Below are positions 16,031 to 24,993 of a stretch of DNA of 64,000 bases, piece after piece. Position numbers and translations under genes: made by a program. The notes below the pieces were generated by a model. It had not been told where the DNA came from and did no database searches. It saw only the letters and a program-made list of their open reading frames with translations. Source of the DNA: Flavobacterium sp. CF108 (lineage in GTDB: Bacteria > Bacteroidota > Bacteroidia > Flavobacteriales > Flavobacteriaceae). Where the stretch lies: NCBI RefSeq assembly GCF_900129795.1, contig NZ_FQWW01000001.1:930001-994000 (forward strand). The letters run 5' to 3'. How positions within the stretch are numbered: position 1 is the stretch's first letter; each line of letters starts with the position of its first letter.

Positions 16031-16705
16031 TTAATTAGAAAGCTTTTTATATTCCTGATCGTATCCAAGTTTTTTAATTTTTAATATTTTTTTGAATTCA
16101 CTTCTTGTGGGTTTGATCAAATAAGAAAGAGAATCCAATTCTTTTGCTTTTATTTTTGTAACGGAGTCTACCTTTTTCAAATCTTCCAGTAAATAGATAC
16201 TCTTGATTTTGAGTACATTTTTTTCTAATGACATCATTTCTATTTTCCAAAAAACAGAATCTCTTGTACTTAAAACTAACTGTCCATTAATACGTTTTAG
16301 TTTTTGATTGTAGGACAATCTGAATAATGTATCTGTATTTTTTCGTGACAATTCTATTGAGTCACCTATTTTAAGTATATCAAATTTATCTTTAGTATCC
16401 TTAGTAATTAATTTTCCATCAATAAGATTATATTCAGATTTTAAAGAATCCATTTCTTTTCTGTGAACTCTGAATTTATAATAATACTCTCTAAACATTC
16501 CATTATCATCAATTCTTAAAAAAGTTGAATCTGGACTCGTATATAATCCTTTAAATTTAGAAGGAAAGCTATTTAACTCCGAATCATTAATTGGTTGTGG
16601 ATTTTCAAAATAAAAAGAGATACATCCAACGCAAACTGCTGCATCAGCTTTTTTGCAGGAACTCATTACAATTATTAAAGCAAAAATTAAAATTACCTTT
16701 TTCAT
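16031..16705 (-). CDS. hypothetical lipoprotein
   Basis: The 224-residue product begins with a lipoprotein signal peptide (LIFALIIVMSSCKK). The mature part has a CVGC pair near its start and is otherwise rich in Lys, Asp and Ser with predicted beta structure. I recognise no family. It follows the DUF2459 gene by 8 nt on the same strand, so the two are likely co-expressed, pointing to an envelope role of unknown kind. Confidence 0.7.
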   Translation of the reverse strand: MKKVILIFALIIVMSSCKKADAAVCVGCISFYFENPQPINDSELNSFPSKFKGLYTSPDSTFLRIDDNGMFREYYYKFRVHRKEMDSLKSEYNLIDGKLITKDTKDKFDILKIGDSIELSRKNTDTLFRLSYNQKLKRINGQLVLSTRDSVFWKIEMMSLEKNVLKIKSIYLLEDLKKVDSVTKIKAKELDSLSYLIKPTRSEFKKILKIKKLGYDQEYKKLSN

Positions 16706-16713
16706 ATCCAGTT

Positions 16714-17391
16714 TTATTTATAATGACAAAAAATCCCTTTATCATAAACTGTCCACAAACTTGCTTTTTGGTTTGCCGCTTTTAAAGCATTGTTTGCCCA
16801 AGTATTACACGTATAAAAAAGACTGTAACTTCCTTTTGCTTCATAAAAAGCATCTTTTTTTCCGTAGCTGTGACCTTCTATCCATTCCGGATGAATTGGA
16901 TCGCTGAAACTATCTGAAATATAATTAACCAGACTTTGATAATTTTCTTTTGAAATCAAAATGCGTTTGCAATCCTCACCTTCTCTCAATTGTTTAAAAA
17001 ATGTAGTATGCATTGCCGATGAACTGATTCCGAATGCGGCTTTGCAGGCTGTACTTGCTTTTAAGTCTGACCACTCCGGCGTATCAAGATAAAAACCTTT
17101 ATCGCCCCAGCCAAAAGCAATGAAATTCATTAAGGAATCTTTTGATTGGGTTTGGTTAAACTGAATTTCGTTTCGCCAATCTTTGATTTCATTTTTTACA
17201 GGAACGACAATATCAGTATGAACGCCGTTTGAAAGAATATAAATTGGAACGGCATTTTGCTCTTCAACCTGTACGACATCTGAATTAACGGTAATTTTAG
17301 AGATCAGATAAACGGATACTACATAAAGGACAAGAAAACTAAAGATTCCGAAAAGTGTCCATTTTAAAATTTTGAAAGTTTTTTTTAGCAT
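16714..17391 (-). CDS. DUF2459 / TIGR02117 family membrane-anchored protein
   Basis: This is a 225-residue protein with one N-terminal membrane helix (about residues 10-32). The domain includes PIYILSNGVHTDIVVPV, FIAFGWGDKGFYLDTPEW and a C-terminal YTCNTWANNALKAA. These match my recollection of DUF2459 (TIGR02117, once noted near urease genes). The conserved His-Thr-Asp and Cys-Asn pattern resembles a papain-like fold, but no activity is known. It is upstream of, and 8 nt from, the lipoprotein gene. Confidence 0.78.
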   Translation of the reverse strand: MLKKTFKILKWTLFGIFSFLVLYVVSVYLISKITVNSDVVQVEEQNAVPIYILSNGVHTDIVVPVKNEIKDWRNEIQFNQTQSKDSLMNFIAFGWGDKGFYLDTPEWSDLKASTACKAAFGISSSAMHTTFFKQLREGEDCKRILISKENYQSLVNYISDSFSDPIHPEWIEGHSYGKKDAFYEAKGSYSLFYTCNTWANNALKAANQKASLWTVYDKGIFCHYK

Positions 17392-17540
17392 TTTGATTGG
17401 CTTATTTTAGATTAGTAATTGGTAATTTTTCTGTAACCAATTTTTGAGCCAAAAAATTTCTGTGCTGTAAATGGCACACGGATTTTACGGGTTCGCTTTC
17501 GCGAAAGCGCGGGTTTAAACGGATTTTTTTATTCTCATTT

Positions 17541-17631
17541 TTGTTAGGCTGAGCGAAGTCGAAGCCCACGCAAAGATTAGCAATACTATATGGAGCTTCT
17601 TACGTGGGCTTCGACTTCGCTCAGCCTGACA
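17541..17631. repeat. REP-like inverted repeat, family A copy 1
   Basis: Arms AGGCTGAGCGAAGTCGAAGC and its complement flank a loop of about 32 nt, forming a long hairpin. Two related copies lie at 21779-21864 and 31076-31144. This fills the 341-bp gap between the DUF2459 gene and ychF together with a terminator. A further short palindrome, GCTTTCGCGAAAGC, lies near 17495-17508. Confidence 0.85.
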
Positions 17632-17657
17632 GTAGTGAACTCAAGTTTTTTAAACAT

Positions 17658-17690
17658 AAAAAAACTGCTGAATTTCTCCAGCAGTTTTAG
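17658..17690 (-). terminator. intrinsic terminator after ychF
   Basis: A stem of AAAACTGCTG and CAGCAGTTTT with an 8-nt loop is followed on the minus strand by a T-run. It lies 43 nt beyond the ychF stop codon. Confidence 0.85.
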
Positions 17691-17732
17691 TCTATTCTCT
17701 ATAATCTTTATTCTATTCTCTAGAAAAAAAGA

Positions 17733-18827
17733 TTAAACGTTAAAACGGAAATGCATTACATCACCATCTTTTACAACATATTCTTTTCCTTCAACTTTAA
17801 ATTTTCCAGCTTCTTTTGCTTTTGCTTCAGAACCGTATTGAACGTAATCTTCGTATGAAATAACTTCGGCACGAATGAAACCTTTTTCAAAATCGGTATG
17901 GATAACTCCTGCTGCTTGCGGCGCAGTAGCTCCAATATTGATTGTCCATGCACGAACTTCTTTTACACCAGCTGTAAAATAAGTCTGTTGTTTTAATAGT
18001 TTATAAGCTGCACGAATTAAAACTGACGCTCCCGGCTCTGTTAATCCCATATCTTCAAGGAAAACCTGACGCTCTTCATAGCTTTCTAATTCTGTAATAT
18101 CGGCTTCTGCTCCTACAGAAAGAATGATAACTTCAGCATCTTCATCTTTTATTAATTCACGAACCTGATCAACATATTTGTTTCCGTTTACAGCAGAACC
18201 TTCGTCAACATTACAAACGTATAAAACCGGTTTTGCAGTAATTAATTGGAAACCTTCCATTAAAACCTCTTCGTCATTATTTTGAGGAATAATTGTTCTT
18301 GCAGATTTTGCTTGTAAAAGAGCTTCTCTAATTCTGTTTAGTAAAGCTTCCTCAACTTGTGCTTCTTTATTTCCTGTTTTAGCAGCACGTTTTACTTTTT
18401 CTAAACGTTTATCGATTGTTTCTAAGTCTTTTAATTGTAACTCGATATCAATCGTTTCTTTATCACGAATTGGGTTTACGTTTCCGTCAACGTGAACAAT
18501 ATTATCATTATCAAAACAACGCAAAACGTGAATGATAGCATTACATTCTCTAATGTTTCCTAAAAACTGGTTTCCAAGACCTTCACCTTTACTTGCCCCT
18601 TTTACCAAACCTGCAATATCTACGATATCTACAGTTGCCATTTGTACACGTTCTGGTTTTACTAATTCTTCTAATTTGTTGATTCTCGGATCCGGAACGT
18701 TTACAACACCAATATTAGGTTCGATTGTACAAAACGGAAAGTTCGCACTCTGCGCTTTTGCATTAGATAAACAATTAAATAATGTTGATTTTCCAACATT
18801 TGGTAATCCTACAATTCCTGCTTTCAT
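17733..18827 (-). CDS. ychF: ribosome-binding ATPase YchF
   Basis: This 364-residue Obg-family P-loop protein has G1 GLPNVGKST at residues 7-15 and a G3-like DIAGLVKGASKGEGLGNQFL stretch. The NVDE sequence in place of NKxD is the hallmark of YchF's preference for ATP over GTP. The C-terminus carries a TGS domain ending HFRFNV. YchF binds the ribosome and is linked to stress and redox responses. Length is exactly that of the family. It is monocistronic, with its own terminator. Confidence 0.95.
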   Translation of the reverse strand: MKAGIVGLPNVGKSTLFNCLSNAKAQSANFPFCTIEPNIGVVNVPDPRINKLEELVKPERVQMATVDIVDIAGLVKGASKGEGLGNQFLGNIRECNAIIHVLRCFDNDNIVHVDGNVNPIRDKETIDIELQLKDLETIDKRLEKVKRAAKTGNKEAQVEEALLNRIREALLQAKSARTIIPQNNDEEVLMEGFQLITAKPVLYVCNVDEGSAVNGNKYVDQVRELIKDEDAEVIILSVGAEADITELESYEERQVFLEDMGLTEPGASVLIRAAYKLLKQQTYFTAGVKEVRAWTINIGATAPQAAGVIHTDFEKGFIRAEVISYEDYVQYGSEAKAKEAGKFKVEGKEYVVKDGDVMHFRFNV

Positions 18828-18961
18828 CTGTTGTTTCTATTTATTTTATTGGGCTTTGAGCTTATCAAAGTCCCACCATTAACTCTCTATTTTAATGGAT
18901 TATGATTTACGTGTTTGTTTTTCTTTCTGCCAAAATGATATTTTTTGGCTTTAAAATTTTG

Positions 18962-18969
18962 CAAATATA
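18962..18969 (-). promoter_or_regulatory. candidate -7 element upstream of ychF
   Basis: The minus strand reads TATATTTG, matching TAnnTTTG. It is about 135 nt before the ychF start, implying a fairly long leader. No convincing -33 TTG is seen. Confidence 0.35.
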
Positions 18970-19121
18970 AGATTTAATACCTCGTGAGCGAAGTAAAAAT
19001 GTGCATTAATATAATTTTAGGGTAATTCTTAAAAATTTTTAAACTTATTATTAAGTTTTTGTTAAAAAATATTACTTTTATAAAAGTAATCAACAAAAAA
19101 CCAAACAAAAAACCAACAACC

Positions 19122-21755
19122 ATGAAAAAGATTGCATTATTTTTATTACTGCTGAATTCAGCGTTTCTTTTTGCTCAAAAAGAAGTCTCGGGCGTCGTTA
19201 AGGACAAAACCGGAACACCGCTTCCCGGTGTTAATATTGTAGAAAAAGGAACTTCAAATGGTGTTTCTACTGATTTTGAAGGTGGTTACAAAATCAAAGT
19301 TAAAGAAGGTGCTACATTAGTTTTTAGTTATGTAGGCTTTGCAACTGTTGAAAAATCAGCTTCGGGGGATAAAGTCGACGTTTATTTAGATGAGAGCGGC
19401 GGTCAGGTTTTGAGCGATGTAGTCGTTACGGGTTCCAGAAGTACTAAACGAACCGTTGTAAATTCTGCCGTTCCTATTGATGTTATTAATGTAAAAGATG
19501 TTACAACGCAAAGTGGTAAAATTGAAATCAATCAGTTATTGCAATACGTTGCCCCGTCTTTTAATGCCAATAAACAATCTGGGTCTGATGGTGCTGACCA
19601 CGTCGATCCTGCTTCTTTAAGAGGTATGGGCCCTGACCAGACTTTGGTTTTAATTAACGGAAAAAGAAGACATCAATCGTCTTTAATTAATTTATTTGGA
19701 ACAAGAGGACGTGGAAATACGGGAACTGACTTAAATGCAATTCCGGCAGCTTCTATTAAAAGAATTGAAATTTTACGTGACGGTGCTTCGGCGCAATACG
19801 GTTCTGATGCCATTGCCGGAGTTATTAATATTATTACAAATGATAACGTAAACGAACTTACGGGATCTGTAACTTATGGTGTTTTTAATACGCATGCAAA
19901 AGGAGATTTCCTTCCCGGAACGCCAAATACAAAAGGTTACCGTTTAGATAAAAACGGAAATGGAAATTCATATGGAAAAGATCAGGATTTTGACGGAGGT
20001 TCTGTAAGAGTCGCCGCTAATTATGGTGTTGCATTAGGAACTAAAGGCGGCTATGCAAACTTTACAGGTGAGTTTTTAAATAAAAACAAAACTTTAAGAC
20101 CTGCTTATGATTTTAGAAAAGGTTTTGGTGATGCCGAAATGCAAGGTGTGAATTTATTTGCCAATTTTGCCGTTCCAATTGCTGATAAAACGGAATTTTA
20201 TGCTTTTGGAGGAAGTAATTTTAGAGATACAGATGCGTATGCTTTTACCAGAAATGATGGTGAAAGAGTTGTAGAATCTGTTTATCCGGGAGGTTATACG
20301 CCTAGAATTACATCAAAAATTAATGATAATTCGATCGCTGCGGGAATTAAGACTGAATCTGGCGGAGGATGGAAATTTGATTTGAGTAATACTTTCGGAA
20401 AAAATAAATTTCAATATGATATTAAAGGAACTATAAATGCTTCTCTTGAAGAAAAATCTCCACACGAGTTTGACGCTGGAGGACATAGTTTGCTCCAAAA
20501 TACAACAAATTTTGATATTTCTAAAAACTATGACAGTGTTCTTAAGGGGTTCAATATTGCTTTTGGAACTGAATTTAGAGTAGAAAAATTTGAAATTTTT
20601 GCAGGAGAAGAAGGTTCTTATACTACGTATGATACTAATGGAGTGCCAATTACGGATCCAACAACTCAAAGTGCCCCAATTGATCCTATTTCAGGGAATC
20701 CAAGACCGGGAAGTTCTCAAGGTTTTCCAGGTTACAGCCCTGCAAATGAAGTTAACGAAAGCCGCACCAACTTCTCTTTGTATGCTGATGGAGAGTTAGA
20801 CGTAACTAAAGCTTTTATGGTAAACACAGCTGTTCGTTTTGAAAATTACAGCGATTTTGGAAGTACCGTAAACGGAAAATTAGCTTCGAGATTAAAGCTT
20901 GGTGATCATTTTAATTTAAGAGGATCTGTTAGTACTGGTTTCCGTGCGCCTTCTTTAGCTCAAATTTATTACAACTTACGTTTTACAAACTTTAATGCAA
21001 GCGGAGCAACGGAGGTTTTACTGGCACCAAATGACAGCGAAATTACAAGAGCTTTTGGAATTGGTAAATTAAATGAAGAAAAGGCCGTAAATGCTTCATT
21101 AGGTTTCACAGCTTCTTTTGGAGATTTTACTGCAACAGTTGACGGTTATTATATTAAGGTAAAAGATCGTATTGTTCTTACCGGATATTTTGATGCAAGT
21201 GCTTTAAATCTTGGTGTTTCTGAAGCGCAGTTTTTTGCTAACGGAGTTGATACAAGTACTCATGGTCTTGATTTGGTTTTATCATGGAAAAAAACGTATA
21301 ATTTTGGAACTTTTGGAGCAACATTAGTTGGAAACATCAACGATATGAAAATTGACAAAGTTAAAAATGGCGATTTAGACGAAGCTACTTTCTTTGGAAA
21401 ACGTGAAAAAGCCTTTTTACTTGCTTCTGCACCAGACAATAAATTTGGTTTAAACTTAAATTATTCAAAAAGTAAGTTTGATGCAGGTTTAGCTTTTACT
21501 CGTTTCAGCAAAGTGGTTTTGGTTGATTATGCTGATGAAGATGATGTTTACAACCCAAGATTAGTTACCGATTTAACTGTAGGTTATCAAGTTACTAAAA
21601 GCTTAAAATTAAGCCTTGGAAGCAATAACTTGTTTAATGTTTATCCAACAAAACAAGACGAACAAGGAAACACAGAAGCCGGTGGATATTGGGATGCTGT
21701 ACAAATGGGTTTCAGCGGAGCTTATTACTACGCAAGACTTGGATTTAATTTCTAA
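19122..21755 (+). CDS. TonB-dependent receptor with carboxypeptidase-regulatory-like domain
   Basis: The ATG at 19122 (MKKIALFLLLLNSAFLFAQK) gives a proper signal peptide and 877 residues; the frame extends upstream only through a non-ATG codon. After the signal comes an N-terminal carboxypeptidase D regulatory-like domain (VSGVVKDKTGTPLPGVNI, about 22-100). A plug domain (VVTGSRSTKRTVVNSAVPID, with DGASAQYGSDAIAGVINI) and a 22-strand-type barrel ending YYYARLGFNF follow. It imports an unknown substrate across the outer membrane using TonB energy. No SusD partner is adjacent, so it is not a classical SusC. A REP-like repeat and a terminator follow. Confidence 0.92.
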   Translation: MKKIALFLLLLNSAFLFAQKEVSGVVKDKTGTPLPGVNIVEKGTSNGVSTDFEGGYKIKVKEGATLVFSYVGFATVEKSASGDKVDVYLDESGGQVLSDVVVTGSRSTKRTVVNSAVPIDVINVKDVTTQSGKIEINQLLQYVAPSFNANKQSGSDGADHVDPASLRGMGPDQTLVLINGKRRHQSSLINLFGTRGRGNTGTDLNAIPAASIKRIEILRDGASAQYGSDAIAGVINIITNDNVNELTGSVTYGVFNTHAKGDFLPGTPNTKGYRLDKNGNGNSYGKDQDFDGGSVRVAANYGVALGTKGGYANFTGEFLNKNKTLRPAYDFRKGFGDAEMQGVNLFANFAVPIADKTEFYAFGGSNFRDTDAYAFTRNDGERVVESVYPGGYTPRITSKINDNSIAAGIKTESGGGWKFDLSNTFGKNKFQYDIKGTINASLEEKSPHEFDAGGHSLLQNTTNFDISKNYDSVLKGFNIAFGTEFRVEKFEIFAGEEGSYTTYDTNGVPITDPTTQSAPIDPISGNPRPGSSQGFPGYSPANEVNESRTNFSLYADGELDVTKAFMVNTAVRFENYSDFGSTVNGKLASRLKLGDHFNLRGSVSTGFRAPSLAQIYYNLRFTNFNASGATEVLLAPNDSEITRAFGIGKLNEEKAVNASLGFTASFGDFTATVDGYYIKVKDRIVLTGYFDASALNLGVSEAQFFANGVDTSTHGLDLVLSWKKTYNFGTFGATLVGNINDMKIDKVKNGDLDEATFFGKREKAFLLASAPDNKFGLNLNYSKSKFDAGLAFTRFSKVVLVDYADEDDVYNPRLVTDLTVGYQVTKSLKLSLGSNNLFNVYPTKQDEQGNTEAGGYWDAVQMGFSGAYYYARLGFNF

Positions 21756-21778
21756 TCAAACTTATCAAGACTAGATAT

Positions 21779-21864
21779 GTCATCCTGAGTGAAGTCGAAG
21801 GACACGTCCAGATTTAACGAAAGTTATATAACAAAAAAGGGCTTCGACTTCGCTCAGCCTGACA
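21779..21864. repeat. REP-like inverted repeat, family A copy 2
   Basis: The left arm TGTCATCCTGAGTGAAGTCG is a diverged form and the right arm CTTCGACTTCGCTCAGCCTG matches copy 1. It lies directly downstream of the TonB receptor gene, before its terminator. Confidence 0.8.
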
Positions 21865-21877
21865 ATACTAAAAACAA

Positions 21878-21909
21878 AAAATCCTGAACAATAGTTCAGG
21901 ATTTTTTTA
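21878..21909. terminator. bidirectional terminator
   Basis: ATCCTGAAC, loop AATA and GTTCAGGAT form a 9-bp stem with flanking A and T runs, between two convergent genes. Confidence 0.85.
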
Positions 21910-21942
21910 TACTAATAAAAACAAGCTGTAAAATAGCTATTC

Positions 21943-21984
21943 ACTTATAATTCATAACTTATAATTCATAACTTATAATTCATA
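21943..21984. repeat. 14-bp tandem repeat, three units
   Basis: ACTTATAATTCATA occurs three times without mismatch, and the first bases of a fourth unit follow. A similar word recurs near 37863-37893. Its role is unknown. Confidence 0.9.
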
Positions 21985-21993
21985 ACTAGCTTC

Positions 21994-23151
21994 TCACAAT
22001 TTATAATCCAAAGAAGCAATAATCGCTTTTTCTTCATCAGTTGCAACGAAACCTGAAATATCCCAGTAATTGGTCAGAATTTTATTTCTTTTATTAAAAA
22101 GTGATTTCTCTTTAAAAACATCACTTTCTTTATACGTAAAATTTTGTCTGTTGAAATTTGTCGTAATAAAACTATTGCGAACCTGAATTTTCTTTACCTG
22201 ATCTTTCAAAATAAGACTATAAGCTATTTCTTCATTTGAACTCAATAAATAATAATTCTCGCCGTCTACCCTATAATCAACATTTATAAATGATCTTGTA
22301 ATATTTTTAGAGTTCTCTTCGGTTTTCTCTTCAATTTTATCAAGATTCTGCGGCGTAATATCAATTTTAAATTCAATAATTAGTTTCTTTTCAGGATCAT
22401 AAACAATCTCAAAATTATCAATAGCTTCTTTCGCTTTATCCAGAGGCGTAATATACATTACATAATAATCTTTATTTTTAGCATGCCCTCGTATAATAAA
22501 ATCGTATTCCTTTTTTGCTTTAGGATCTAAAAGCGGATCAAAATATTTAAAATCATTATAATTTTTCATGATATTATTCAAATCATAACCTCTTAAATCT
22601 GCACTTACATCTGTTTCCAGCAAGCCATAAGATCTGTTTTGTTCTACCAAAAGTGTTGTCGAAGGACTTCCTGAAAATTGAAAATTAACCAATCCGTCAT
22701 TAAAATAAGAATATTTGTTATCCAGCATAAAAAACTCCCTTACATAAACTTTTAGTCTGTAAGAGGATGCCAGTTTTTTTGATGAATTATCTACAAGTTT
22801 TTGAAGTACTTTTTGTGGAGACTGCTTAGAAAGAACAACTTCATCTAGTTTGTTGTTATTACTTTTTAGATAAACAATAAATTTTTGATCTCCGTTTAAA
22901 GATGTCCAGCGTACCGTCAGAGTTTCATAATTGGTTTCTGAAACCTGTACATTAGAACCGCCGGTAAGCATAAAAGTTACTTTACCTTCTTTATTGCTAG
23001 ATAATATTTGTTTTGTTTTTAGAATAACAACTGTGGCATTTTCAATAGGAAGCTGTGTTTCTATATCTTTTACTACAATAGAATATTGTTCTTCCTGCGA
23101 AAAAACTGTCAAACTAAATAAAACAAAAAATAAAAGTATGAATTTCCTCAT
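21994..23151 (-). CDS. secreted carboxypeptidase-regulatory-like domain protein
   Basis: The 385-residue protein has a Sec signal peptide (FILLFFVLFSLTVFSQE). A short beta-sandwich module like carboxypeptidase regulatory domains follows (about 25-95: SIVVKDIETQLPIENATVVI). A beta-rich C-terminal region of about 280 residues makes up the rest. Such proteins are common in the Bacteroidota envelope and resemble the periplasmic part of TonB-receptor-associated proteins, but no reaction can be assigned. It is monocistronic and convergent with the TonB receptor. Confidence 0.7.
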   Translation of the reverse strand: MRKFILLFFVLFSLTVFSQEEQYSIVVKDIETQLPIENATVVILKTKQILSSNKEGKVTFMLTGGSNVQVSETNYETLTVRWTSLNGDQKFIVYLKSNNNKLDEVVLSKQSPQKVLQKLVDNSSKKLASSYRLKVYVREFFMLDNKYSYFNDGLVNFQFSGSPSTTLLVEQNRSYGLLETDVSADLRGYDLNNIMKNYNDFKYFDPLLDPKAKKEYDFIIRGHAKNKDYYVMYITPLDKAKEAIDNFEIVYDPEKKLIIEFKIDITPQNLDKIEEKTEENSKNITRSFINVDYRVDGENYYLLSSNEEIAYSLILKDQVKKIQVRNSFITTNFNRQNFTYKESDVFKEKSLFNKRNKILTNYWDISGFVATDEEKAIIASLDYKL

Positions 23152-23262
23152 ATGCTTATTGAATTTTCATCTAAAGTATTAAATTTTTATTAAAAAAATA
23201 AGCGCTAAAATATAAAATATTACAAACCAACGCAATAAGTTTTTAAGATTCCGAATAAAGCA

Positions 23263-23296
23263 AAAAAAATCCCGAGTTTAGGCTCGGGATTTTTTT
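23263..23296 (-). terminator. intrinsic terminator after ferredoxin gene
   Basis: The stem AAAAAAATCCCGAG / CTCGGGATTTTTTT with loop TTTAGG lies 20 nt past the ferredoxin stop codon. Confidence 0.9.
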
Positions 23297-23315
23297 ATAT
23301 CTATATCAATAAAGA

Positions 23316-23669
23316 TTATTCATCGCCATGTAAAAACGCTTGTCTGTTCAACAAGGTTTCTTCATCTTCTACGTGATTATCATCTGGTACGCAGCAATCA
23401 ACAGGACAAACAGCAGCACATTGAGGTTCATCATGAAAACCTTTACACTCTGTACATTTTCCGGGAACGATATAATAAATTTCATCAGAAATTGGAGTTT
23501 GCGCATCATCAGCATCAACCTCAGTTCCGTCAGGTAAAATTACAGTTCCTTTTAGGCTTGTTCCGTCTTTATATCTCCAATCATCTGCTCCTTCATATAT
23601 TGCTGTATTTGGGCATTCTGGTTCGCAAGCCCCACAGTTTATGCATTCGTCAGTTATAATTATTGCCAT
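23316..23669 (-). CDS. 2[4Fe-4S] ferredoxin
   Basis: The 117-residue protein has [12 protein letters not shown] near the N-terminus and [18 protein letters not shown] near residues 73-90, giving two four-cysteine clusters. A 40-50 residue insertion separates them, and an acidic tail follows. It should act as a low-potential one-electron carrier in the cytoplasm. It is divergent from an acyl-CoA reductase gene. I recall the same pairing in other Bacteroidota, which suggests but does not prove a link. Confidence 0.9.
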   Translation of the reverse strand: MAIIITDECINCGACEPECPNTAIYEGADDWRYKDGTSLKGTVILPDGTEVDADDAQTPISDEIYYIVPGKCTECKGFHDEPQCAAVCPVDCCVPDDNHVEDEETLLNRQAFLHGDE

Positions 23670-23683
23670 CTTTTTATTTTTCT

Positions 23684-23773
23684 TAAAGTTAAAAGTCTAA
23701 AGTCTTAAAGTAAAATAAAGTACATCAAAGACATTTCTCCCTTTTGACTTTAAGACTTTTGACTTTCGACTTA
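23684..23773. repeat. imperfect inverted repeat in divergent promoter region
   Basis: The left arm AAAGTCTAAAGTCTTAAAGT (about 23692-23711) pairs with the right arm ACTTTAAGACTTTTGACTTT (about 23748-23767). It sits between divergent genes, so it cannot be a simple terminator for either, and its right arm overlaps the -33 element of the acyl-CoA reductase promoter. Confidence 0.7.
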
Positions 23774-23789
23774 ATTATGCTTATTTTTG
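23759..23789 (+). promoter_or_regulatory. promoter of acyl-CoA reductase gene
   Basis: TTG at 23759-23761 and TATTTTTG at 23782-23789 are separated by 20 nt. This fits the Bacteroidota primary sigma consensus (TTG, about 19 nt, TAnnTTTG). The ATG follows at 23828. Confidence 0.6.
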
Positions 23790-23827
23790 TGCAAAATTAC
23801 AATCAAAACAATTCATAAACAAACATT

Positions 23828-24901
23828 ATGACATTAGAAACAAAAAAAAGTATTTTTGTTGAATTAGGAAAATTTCTAAGTCAGTTTTCAGAAGAGCATT
23901 CTGTACAGAAATCTGACGTTTTATATAATGATATCTTTTTTGATGATTTCGAAAAACTAATCCATTTATCACAATCTCATAATGGATGGTACACTCCGGA
24001 ACAAGTATATTTTGCAATAAAATCGTGGGCAGATGCATTAACAGAAGAAAACCTAAACAAATGGATTTCTCAATATTCGTCTGAATTCGCTCAGGACAAT
24101 AAAAAAGAAAAAACAGTTGCTTTGATCCTGGCCGGAAATATTCCGCTTGTTGGTTTTCATGATTTTCTATCTGTTTTAATTACCGGAAATAAAGCATTAA
24201 TAAAAACATCCTCAAACGATCAGCATTTACTGCCATTTTTGGCGAAGTATTTAATTGCTGTTGATGAAAATTTAAAAGATAAAATCACTTTCGTGGATGG
24301 AAAACTGGAAAATTTTGATACCGTAATCGCCACTGGAAGCAATAATACAGCTCGTTATTTTGAATATTATTTTAAGGATAAACCTTCCATCATTCGAAAA
24401 AACAGAAATTCGGCTGCCGTTTTAAACGGAAAAGAAACACACGAAGAATTAGAAGCTCTTGGCGAAGATATTTTTAGGTATTTTGGTTTAGGATGCCGAA
24501 ATGTATCTAAACTTTTTGTTCCGAAAGGCTATTCATTTGATGCTTTTTTTCAGGCCATTTTTAAATATCAGGACGTAATTCATTACGAAAAATACGCTAA
24601 TAATTACGATTACAATAAAGCTGTTTTCTTAATGAGTAATTTCAAATTATTAGATAACGGATTTTTGACTTTAAAAGAAGATTCGAGCTACGCCTCGCCT
24701 ATTTCGAGCGTTTTCTATGAATATTACGAAAACCTTGAAGATTTAAAATCGCGTCTGGAAACCGATGCAGAGCAAATTCAATGCATTGTAAGCAGCGATT
24801 TAATAGAAAATAGTGTTGCATTTGGTCAAACCCAAAATCCTCAATTGTGGGATTATGCAGATAACGTTGATACTATAACGTTTTTGTTAACAACAAAGTA
24901 A
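23828..24901 (+). CDS. acyl-CoA reductase (LuxC family)
   Basis: This 357-residue protein has an aldehyde-dehydrogenase-like fold. It includes ILAGNIPLVGFHDFLSVLI, IKTSSNDQHLLPFL, SIIRKNRNSAAVLNG and the probable catalytic Cys223 in YFGLGCRNVSK. LuxC-type enzymes reduce acyl-CoA or acyl-enzyme to aldehyde with NADPH. The native substrate here is unknown, and no luciferase genes are nearby. It precedes serC by about 90 nt on the same strand and is divergent from a ferredoxin. Confidence 0.85.
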   Translation: MTLETKKSIFVELGKFLSQFSEEHSVQKSDVLYNDIFFDDFEKLIHLSQSHNGWYTPEQVYFAIKSWADALTEENLNKWISQYSSEFAQDNKKEKTVALILAGNIPLVGFHDFLSVLITGNKALIKTSSNDQHLLPFLAKYLIAVDENLKDKITFVDGKLENFDTVIATGSNNTARYFEYYFKDKPSIIRKNRNSAAVLNGKETHEELEALGEDIFRYFGLGCRNVSKLFVPKGYSFDAFFQAIFKYQDVIHYEKYANNYDYNKAVFLMSNFKLLDNGFLTLKEDSSYASPISSVFYEYYENLEDLKSRLETDAEQIQCIVSSDLIENSVAFGQTQNPQLWDYADNVDTITFLLTTK

Positions 24902-24993
24902 AAAAATGTTTAATTATTTCGAATTATTTATCGCTTTTTCAGCTCCTATTGCCGAAATTTGCGTTTTTAAAATTTCGACTATTAACAACAACC